A stretch of 64,000 bases of DNA, from contig JADGJC010000182.1 in NCBI GenBank assembly GCA_027596075.1, forward strand, positions 19,302-83,301, in the 5' to 3' direction. The notes beneath the pieces are model-generated. The model saw only the letters and a program-made list of their open reading frames with translations. It searched no databases and was not told the origin of the DNA. The position numbers and the translations under genes were made by a program. This stretch comes from Rhizophlyctis rosea. Taxonomy: Eukaryota > Chytridiomycota > Chytridiomycetes > Rhizophlyctidales > Rhizophlyctidaceae. Below are positions 55,403 to 64,000 of this stretch, in pieces (the stretch's first letter is position 1; every line of letters starts with the position of its first letter).

Positions 55403-58400
55403 TCATTTGTCCACCTTTTCCTCCACCTCCTCAACACCACCGGAATCAATAAACTTCCTAACTTCGGCAGACTTGGCTACAATTTCCTGCGGAATCCAGA
55501 AAATCAAACTAACCAACTGCCCAATTTGTCTCCTCCCACCTTTCAGGATCATGACGAACGCAAATACGTAAAAGGCGGCAAAGTAGATGATGGTAAAAGC
55601 GAAAAGGATGTTAACGGCTCGGATGAATGTTGTGCTTGTTGCGCGTGATACGCTTAAGAGGATGTCGCCGGCGGTTAGGAGGCCGTCTTGGATGTCGGAT
55701 TCCAGGTTTACGAGGTAGAAGTAGTCGGTGTTTGACCATGTTAGGTTGGAGGGGTCGGCTTCGAGGAGGGATTTGGCCTGTGTATCGGTATGTCATTCGT
55801 GGGCTTCGTTTTAGTTTTGTTGCCCGTTGTGCAAAGTGACTTTTGCACCAAAAAACTTACGTGATCCAAAAATACATAAACCAAATTGTCCGCTCCGGAC
55901 ATGAGTAGCCCCGCATTGAACCCAATAGAATCATTGAACGGTCGGGTTGTACATCCTAGAGACGATATGCACTGTCCGCCCCGAGTGATTCCGGCCAGTT
56001 GTGGGATAAGGTTGGTTGAAGGCACAGCGCCAGAGCCAGACATGACCGCTTCATGTGCTTCCTGAATGCAGAAGGTTTGGAAAGTCAGCTGCTGCGTATT
56101 GGTGGCGGTTGAGAGAATGCGGCCTCGTCCTTACACTAAGCATGTGTACGTTGTAAAAAAGCTCTTTGTGCACTTGATATGGGGCCCAAGTGATTCGATC
56201 TTGGGCAATGAGCTCGCCGGCTAGATAGATAATATTCTGGAATCCGGCGGTTAACTCTAGTCCCGAAGAAGAGGTGAACATATGTAATAATCACAACTCA
56301 CTTGACAATAAAAACGTCGGTCATTTGAGTACTTCATGATGCTGGCCAACTGTGGAACAACGGTGAATGAGCTTTGTGAGGGAGAGTGAATAACAAAATG
56401 GCGTCGTACCTCGTCGGTATTCTGAGCATATATCAAGGGCGGGACGAACAAAGCAGCGCATAGGGCGGCAAGAATGATCAGCGCGCTCCCGTACATCATC
56501 TGCAATCACGTTTCAGTGTCTTGTTTCGAGGTGTGGAACACGCACAGAACAACGGAAAACGAAATCACCATCACTCACCCCATCCCTGATCTTCGCCCAA
56601 TCACTCCTAGCCTCAACAGTCTGCACCACATTCCGCAACTCAACCCTCTCCCCATTCTCATCAAACTCAAACAAATCCTCAATCTCCTCATCCAAATCGT
56701 CCACGATCTTCCTCCGATCCGCACGTGGAAGCTTTGCGAGAGCTTTCAGGACCGTACGTTGCTTTGCGTACCCGTGCCGGAGTGTTAGGTACATGAATGC
56801 GGTTGTGAAGATTACGTTTATGAGCGCTATAGCGAGGAGGACCCCGACTTGAATGTTGCGCTTTGTTTGGATGGATTTGTAGGTTGAGAATCCGTCTGTT
56901 GCAAATTGGTTGAACCAGGTTCCCAACTGGGTGGAAGGTTAGTGTGGCAGTGGTTGTTTGGGATGATGCTGGGAGAATGATGTTCATGTCTACACACCTG
57001 CAAGGAATTATCAAACCAAAGCCTGATAACTCTGTCCGACTGGATGTTCGTTGAATTCCACATGTTGAACCCATAGTTCCACACTTGAATCAACATCGCC
57101 GTAACAAACTGTGCCATTGTGTAGGCGTTGAAGGTCATTATCTCGAGTGCTGGATTCAATCCGTCAGACACTGGTCGCATGATCCAAGCAGTGGGAGGGT
57201 CATTGGCGTTGGGGAATACGCCGGGTGTAATGGTTTTGTTGAACCGGTCTGCTACGCCTTTTAGTTTGGTGTGGTGGTAATTCCATACGGCGGTGTTGTT
57301 TAAACCACCCCAGACTTGGAGTTGGCGGATCTCCATTGCTCCTTCCATGACACGCCGTCTGCCCCTCGTTGTATCCTATAAAAACGGTAGCAGGTTGAGT
57401 AACGATCTTTTCTCTTGGCGAGGGTCGTTATGCAGATCCCACCTGCATGGTCTGCAAAAAAGAGTTTGGGGCATCAAACAGACTTTGCGACACGACATAA
57501 ATTGCCACCAACAATCCCAACAACACCAAACAACACAGCCTCACATACACTTCAAAACGAAGCAAAGGACCCAACAGGTTTCGCAACAGCTTGGCGTGTT
57601 GCGTTTTCAGTCTGCGTGATTCCTTGTTGGATGCGCTGGAGGATGCTATGGACCGTGGGCCACGAATGCCCGCTTTGCCCAGCAGGTTTCCCACTCCACC
57701 GCCCCCGTCATAGCCTGCATCGTAGCTGCCGACACGAACAATCGATGCGCGGTGATCTCCATCTCGCATTTTCCAATCTCCGCCTCCTCCTGCTTCTGAA
57801 GCTCCACGCGCTGATGAAGTTTCTTTGAATATCTTCCCAACTAGTTGCGGAGCATCGACGCTACGTGATAATGACAGTGACCTCTCCATTCCACCATCCC
57901 CACGTCCGTCTTCCACATCTCTGCCACTTGCTTCACTATGCCTCACCCTTTCGAAAACCTCGCTTTCCTCTCTGATATTTGGGTGCAAGGAAAAACTCAT
58001 TTTTCGGCCGTCGGGTCGGTTGGACGACTGCCGCGATCGAAGAGGAAAGTCGGGCTCCGGGATTTGATCTACGCTTTGCATGTTGCTTCCCATGAATCCC
58101 ATGGAGGCGCTGCGCTCTTGGTGTTCGATGTCTTCCGCACGGGTTAGCAGTTGGGCGCCGAGGTCTTGGCTGTTTTGCATGTGTGGGTGATGTCAGTCGA
58201 CTTCAGAGAAATGAAATCGTGTGTCGCATTGACGTACTTGTTTTTCAAGGTAATCTATTCCCGTAATAGTCACGATTAGCCTATGCCATGCTCATGGGTT
58301 TTATTCACGCAACTGACCAGATACTTCGCATACATCCTCAGATCCTTCTTCGACTTCGGAAACCGCTTGGTCAACTTCTCATACGCTTGGGATGCTTTAT

Positions 58401-61101
58401 CTTGCGTGCTGGTTCACATTCTGGTCTTTAGGCTGCTCGCATCACTCGTTGCACAAAGTTCCCACTCAAGCCAACCTGCTCATCAAATCAAGGTGTTTCG
58501 CCAACAACACCGGATCGCGCTTTTCACACCAGAAAACGCGTTAGGAATGCAGGAAAGACGAGAAATTAACGTCCGAGTGGTCAAGCTTACATTGTCTCCG
58601 TTAAGGAATAACCAGAAATGCTTCATGGCCATCAATGATGCCAGATGTAAGTCCAGCGCTTGTCTTTCCATTGATTGGTATTCCACTGGCGGACAAGATT
58701 TGAGTAAGGAAATTCACTTCCTCACGGAAAAGCACATACCAAACGATGCGATGTTGAGTGAGCTTTTTTCCAAACTAGCTGCACGTAAACCTGTGCCGGC
58801 GAGACAGAGAACTCTCAGGAAGATGTTGTGTACGAAGGGGGAATCGTTCGACACCCCATCAAACTCACCTTGCTCAATCTGCCGCTCTTCGGTGAAGATG
58901 CGGAAGCGGATAGCGATATTCGGTTCGGCGGATTTCGCAACTGAGCAGACAAGTTGGTGAGTGCATGCCTTACGTCATACAAGGCACAAATGCATACCCT
59001 GAACATAGTATCTGGCCAAATCAGCATCCTTTCCCCACTCAGAGAGGTAGGATGCGTACATAAGAGCTAATTGGGCGTTTTTAGGATATTGCTGGGAGCA
59101 AGTATGGTGAGTGGGGCCAACAGACGTAATACAATTACACTTACAGCAAGAGCTTCACAGAAAATCATCTTCATCAGTGTGATCGCCTCGTTGGTCACCT
59201 CTGCCGTTCGCAAAAACCTGGCAGTGACAAGGCGGTCGGCAAACTGGAATTTTGTTGCAAGGCAAGCTTTGATCCCACTCACCGACAGCAAATATCCGCT
59301 TCTGTCGGCGACGAAAAAATTACCGGCACTCGCACAGCCTTTGTCTTCCTGATTCTTGAAAAATTGTTGACTAATTTCAAGGCATCTTCGTCTCTGTCAT
59401 GTACTCCTTCCTCTAATGCGTCGACACCATCTGGTATTCCACCTTCCGTCGCACTACCATGTTTTATTGTGTCATCCGCCCTGGCAGACGCCACGATGGA
59501 AACAGTCATTCCTTGTTGCCCCACCTTCCCCTTCCTCAATAGTGATCCCTGAGTTTCAGTACCGACTTCTCCACCCATGCGAATCTTCTCTGCAACGCAC
59601 GCGGTGACCCGTCGAATTATGCGCTCCTTCACTGCCATTGTTGCAAACCACCCGACAATAAACCCAATTACGGACCCAATTGCGGAACAGATGATGGGCG
59701 CAATGGAGCTGGAATCAGGGCTCTGGGTGGCCCAAGTGATAAGAGCAATGATGGAGGACACGATGGCAGCGGTGATCATGCCTATTCGCTGTTGGTTTGT
59801 TTCGGAGTTGTAGTATGGTTGGTATCTTAGGTAGGAGTAACCGAGGATGATGGTGAGGATCAGGGAGGCGATGAGTTGAGCCGTAGGTGAGGCGAAGAGT
59901 GTTAGTACCAGGATGGTTTTGGATATGAAATATAGTGCATCGATTAGGCCGTGGGCTTTTGCTGTGGGGTCTCTGACGCGACAGTAAATGCGTTGTGTGT
60001 TGTTTAACTGTTGCTGTTGCGTGGCTTACAAGTGGTGATTTGCAACTTACTTGCTGGCAGGCTCAGAATCAACGTACAGAACATTCACCAAGAGACCGTA
60101 CGGAAGAAGGATAACGCCAGCAACCAAAGAGAATGCAAATAACGGCAAATGTGAAGCAAACAAAGGTTGATCGGGGAAGAGGATCAAGTAGTACACGCCG
60201 TCAGGCTGTTTCTGACAGAGGAGCGCCTTCACGATAAGTTCCAGGCCCGGTATGAAAAGAACGGTCGTTATAAGGATAGTTAGGCCACGGAGAAGTATAA
60301 GGGGCCATATGTACTTTTGAGAAGCATAAGTGAGATTTCTCGGACGAGGTCGAGGAGAAGGTTTACCTTGAAGGTGCCTCTGTGAAGCGGGAAGATGGTA
60401 AACCGCTATGATCAAAGGATCTGATGAAAGAAATGGACGTGACTTACGTTTTGAAACAATACCCAACAAACGCCGTCAATGCAATCTGCAGGGGGATCGA
60501 TATGATCAGAAAACTGCGAACAAATGCTCCTAGTTGCAAAAACCAAGAAATTCACACCGTGCAGAAAAGGATGCCGATGAAGAGCCAACTGAAGACCTGC
60601 AAGTAGGTATACTTTATGCCCACAAAGGACAATGGTGAGAGAATCCATTCGAGGACGTGGGGTACCGTGGAGTATACTTGGGGAATCCAGCTGAAAAAGT
60701 ATGATGATTCAGCCAAAATGGGGGCGGAGGTGGTTGTGAACTACTGCACATTCAAAAAATACCTGAAGGAGAGGAGTTGAAGGTCCTGGTAACGCATTAA
60801 GATGGTACGGTTAAAATTTTAGTACCTCTGGGAGAGATTTCCTGTACGTACCTCAATGAAAGTTATGACGTGCGCAAGTATGGGGGGAATGGAGACATCT
60901 TTGCAAAGACAGTAGAGAAGGGTGAACACACCCTGCGAGCCGGATGATGATGAAATGTCAGTACAATGCATCGCATAGCTGTATCGAAGCACTGCGATGG
61001 GACACCCTCCTCACCTTCTCCATTGCCGAATGCCGTAACTCCGTCGATTCGAACGGTCCCGCTGATGAGCCTCTTCGTCCGCCCATCGTGTCCGCCCGCA
61101 T
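55403..61101 (-). CDS. Large TmcB-like multi-pass membrane protein
   Basis: One long gene with about 25 short exons, over 1,000 residues. The start region MRADTMGGRRGSSAGPFEST leads into GVFTLLYCLCKDVSIPPILA and FIEDLQLLSF, then membrane helices (AFVRSFLIISIPLQIALTAF, YIWPLILLRGLTILITTVLF, LILTIILGYSYLRYQPYY, TAAIVSSIIALITW). The middle has the TPR-like TmcB/TmcC signature: YPKNAQLALMYASYLSEWGK, AEPNIAIRFRIFTEERQIEQ, VEYQSMERQALDLHLASLMA, KHFWLFLNGD and ASQAYEKLTKRFPKSKKDLR. A Ser/Gly-rich stretch follows, then a second set of membrane spans (LCCLVLLGLLVAIYVVSQSL, VGVLLAIALINVIFTTAF, ALIILAALCAALFVPPLIYA, ILFAFTIIYFAAFYVFAF). Related proteins in Dictyostelium and ciliates are large membrane proteins, some with PAS domains; none is seen here. 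It could be two genes split near 58.2 kb, but the TPR-like region spans that point. Several exon borders are uncertain. Confidence 0.7.
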
Positions 61102-63918
61102 GTGACAGCTATTTTATCCGTCCGGCCCAAATGCCGAGGGAGAACGAAGCTTGCCTAATGCCAGTAGCTAAAATGTGGATGGGGCCCTTTGATGGTTCCA
61201 AATGTAATTATGCAAAGTTTTGTACGATGCGTGTCATTTCGGTAGGTATGGGGGTCCCGCAGCGAGTATTTCATTTGAGAGGTTTAGGGGGTGCGGCCGT
61301 GAGGCGAACATGTGCGTCAAGCTTTAACCTGATCAGTGTCTTCGCTTGTCAACCCTATCCCCAAATGATACCTGCAAATCCCTTCCATGGGATCTGGGCA
61401 TAGGACCTAGGTGTGGATGGACTGATGGTTACCACGCCAATGACCAGATGACTACGACATCAGAAAATCCCTGAACTTGATTGATCGGACCCTCAAAAGG
61501 TCATGAATAGCCCTTCCAGGGGGGAGGGACATGAATCGCCCAGCTCGTCCAATGGGTCACTCCCGTTGGTTTCGTGAGTACTGTTTGCTTTAAATTCCGA
61601 CGACGAGTCTGTGGTATGAAGTGACCGATGTGACCACGACTTTTCATCATCAATTTTGATGTTTCGGGGACCTCCGTCGGAGTCGACTGACGCTGAAGAA
61701 GATCACCCCAAGCTTGGTGGTTCCTGCAAGAGACATTGAGGATAAGGATGGCGTTCAGGGGAAAATGGTAGTGATGGAGCAAGGAAGCAGTTGCACGTAG
61801 CTGCTTGAATGCATGGAGGGGCTGAGGGCCTGAGGCGGTGAGGCTGGGCAGACAATGTAACGTTCAGACGGCTTACAAAGAATCCCCGGAAGGTGAGCCG
61901 AATGGGTTGACGGTGCATGATTTTCGGTCGCAGAGTTGGAATGGGTGGAACTTGCGCGAAGGGCTTTGGGGGAACCGCCTCAAGCTTTGGCGATTACACA
62001 GTGGGGGCACAAACAGAACAACGAGCACATTTTGAGATCCGACCGTTGCTTATGCGCATACAGCCAAACCCCTCAACACGCCTTCCTACACCGTTCCCAA
62101 CCGGACCGGAACATCGTCATCCATAGTCACCCCAACCAGGTCGCTTGAAAGGCGCTGTTCTCTTGGGATCCATCACGCCAAGCATCGCATTTTCCCAGTC
62201 CCGGTGCATAGGAAACGGTAAGATAAGGACATTAGTATCTCGTCGCTCTATCAGCAGTCCAGAAGCCGTCATCAGTTCGGTATGTGGTTCTTGACGAGGA
62301 TGTGCCGCTTGGACCAGTCAATAAAGGGAGTGGTTTGCGGCTGCCAGATAATGAGCACACAATGTTCTCTGAAAGCGATAGCTTAGAAAAGTGTTACAGG
62401 CTGATGCCACCGCCCACCATCATCGGATGAAGTTTGGCTTACGATTTGTGTAACCGGGACTCACCCAGGCTCGCCTCAATCCGATTCTCCACAAATTGCT
62501 TATGACCACAACTGCTGTGCCACCGGGGAAGACTGTGTTTTTTCACCCCTCCACATGCTACATGTTGAACATCACGAAACAACAACCAAAAAAAGAAGTG
62601 TATTGTACGGAAGTGAAGCTCTCGTCCCGCTCTACAACTTCTATATAGCTGTAGGACCCCTCCAACCCCTCCCGCACCCTCCAACCCCTCCCGCACCCAA
62701 CCCCTCCCGCACCTTCCTCCTTCACAATAGATGCCTCCTCACCCATTCCTTTACACAACCACCTCATCTCCTAGTCAGCAATCATACAATACAGCTTCCG
62801 ACAAGTCTCATAACCAAACTCATCAAACGTTCGGCCTTTCTTTGTGCTACACCTACATCCCAACACCCCCACTCCACTCCCATCAATTTCCGAAATGTCA
62901 TGCAAGATTCATTGTTTAGCATCCGTAAAATCTACCACCGATGGTGGGAGTGTCTGGACGGTATTGAGATCTTGAAACTGAACTAATGTTGACATGCGAA
63001 AAAAACAAAGTTTATTAGAATAAGGGCGAATCTCCAAGTATATACAATTCGTTCACAACCACCCCTGAGTCACGCCCACTCATGCGATTAAACCAAAAAA
63101 GGCAAAATGAAGCAAATTGAGCACTTCACCACATGTGGCGACGCCCACGAAGCCCTAGAACTAAAAATAACTATTTTCCTAATCAACGCATAAGCAAAAC
63201 AACACTTGGTAACTAAGCAAATTGGTGGTGGGTCGTCTGCTCTCCCACAGCTTCTTCAGTGCCTCTGCAGCAAGTCACACCCCCATAGCCCACCTCTGGC
63301 AACCCCGACCAAGTATCAACGAAGTCGAAGCCCGTCCGAGTATGCGCCGCCCTCGACGTCCACATCTAGGCATCTCGTACCAAGTCTCAAACGAAAGACC
63401 CCAAAGACCAAGTCTCCAAATACTACAAGTCCCTACACGCACAAATGCTGCTCGCACCGTTCCCAAATGCCTCTATTGACGGCGTATCCCTCCACTTGTG
63501 TCTTCGGTGTCGTTGCGGACGAGGAAGGTCGTGCGTGAAAGGTCGGCCGGGTTGAGGAGCGTACAAAACCTCTGTGATAAGGGCGTAGGGGCTCGATGGT
63601 TGTTGGTGTTGTCCTCCGAATTAAGGACCGCCCGATTGGTAATGTCCCACCAACGATGGTACTTCCCAGCCTGCGCCTTACTTATCTCAACATTTGTTCC
63701 GTCCGCCGAAAAAAAGCACGTCACAAATTCAACTCCCCTTGCGTCCAAGGTCCTACCCTCTCAACCGTATTTCCTGACCCTTTTTCGTTTCCTCCCAAAA
63801 GACTCAGCAATCCTAACTCCACTAACTTCCCAATTCCCAACTCATTTCCGCCCAACCCCTCATTTCCCAAACTCTCACTCTTCGTACCGGCCCATCCGAT
63901 CCGCCCTTCTCCATTTGT
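61102..63918. other. Unassigned DNA near the right edge
   Basis: About 2.8 kb with no gene I can support. It includes a small tandem repeat (listed separately). Open stretches of 60-140 codons on both strands have no recognisable motif. The left part should hold the promoter of the TmcB-like gene. Confidence 0.35.
62656..62713 (+). repeat. 19-bp C-rich tandem repeat
   Basis: About three copies of a unit AACCCCTCCCGCACCCTCC follow each other, the last one shortened by a few bases. It lies in non-coding DNA. Confidence 0.75.
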
Positions 63919-64000
63919 CATGGATTTCGATACCACACCATGTCCCGGAACGTCAACCTCCTCAATATTCCCAACTCCCGAATTTTCCCTCATATGCTCC
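63919..64000 (+). CDS. Possible start of a gene cut by the window edge
   Basis: An ATG at 63919 opens a frame MDFDTTPCPGTSTSSIFPTP that stays open to the window end. The preceding sequence is C/T-rich, as in many leaders here. No family can be named from 27 codons, and the opposite strand is also open, so this is weak. Confidence 0.25.

Noticed and set aside
63721..63993. 90-codon minus-strand frame at the right edge
   Set aside because: Gly/Glu/Leu-rich with no motif; the opposite strand offers an equally good start, so neither is firm.

Overview
This window is nuclear DNA of a fungus, probably an early-diverging one such as a chytrid. The genes are split by many short GT-AG introns of about 50-90 bases. 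The content is fungal: an AA9 cellulose-active oxygenase with a CBM1 tail, an arginine-specific carbamoyl-phosphate synthase small subunit with a peptide-coding leader, BRX1, EAF6, KAE1 and an NRG1-like zinc finger. A TmcB-like multi-pass protein, a GLUT-like sugar carrier and one U12-type AT-AC intron argue against an ordinary ascomycete or basidiomycete. The lineage is inferred from family knowledge; no phylogeny was done.

Layout. 0-10 kb: unassigned DNA, then a Rho GTPase with a long insert, a small Tyr/Ser/Gly-rich protein (minus), a CaMKK-type kinase with an RGG insert, a 2-oxoglutarate/Fe(II) oxygenase and a tRNA-Ala(UGC). 9.7-17 kb: a type I membrane protein, a GPI-anchored Cys-rich protein (minus), a myristoylated EF-hand protein, an acidic nuclear protein (minus) and a DUF1761 membrane protein. 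17-24.6 kb: a sugar transporter (minus) divergent from KAE1, and a Qc-SNARE (minus) divergent from PP2A methylesterase, which carries the AT-AC intron. 24.8-33 kb: a protein with the helical domain known from DNA base hypermodification enzymes (minus), an F-box protein, a small membrane protein (minus), a short-chain dehydrogenase and a DUF1349 protein (minus).

34.1-34.9 kb is an assembly gap of N flanked by unreliable C-rich sequence; it probably hides the 5' end of a C2H2 zinc-finger gene. 37-49 kb: an ADCK1-like ABC1 kinase (minus), BRX1 (minus), a multi-pass membrane protein, CPA1 with a three-exon upstream ORF resembling the arginine attenuator peptide, and EAF6. 49-55 kb: a mitochondrial, possibly PPR-like protein (minus), the AA9-CBM1 oxygenase, and about 3 kb with no clear gene. 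55.4-61.1 kb: one large TmcB-like gene (minus). 61.1-64 kb is mostly unassigned, with a possible gene start at the right edge.

There is no operon logic. Most genes are housekeeping (ribosome assembly, chromatin, tRNA modification, arginine synthesis, vesicle fusion, PP2A control), mixed with signalling and cell-surface genes. The most notable items are the spliced attenuator-like upstream ORF of CPA1, the U12-type intron in PPME1, and the base-modification-associated gene at 24.9-26.7 kb. Intron borders were read by eye from splice consensus and reading frame; those stated as uncertain need transcript support.
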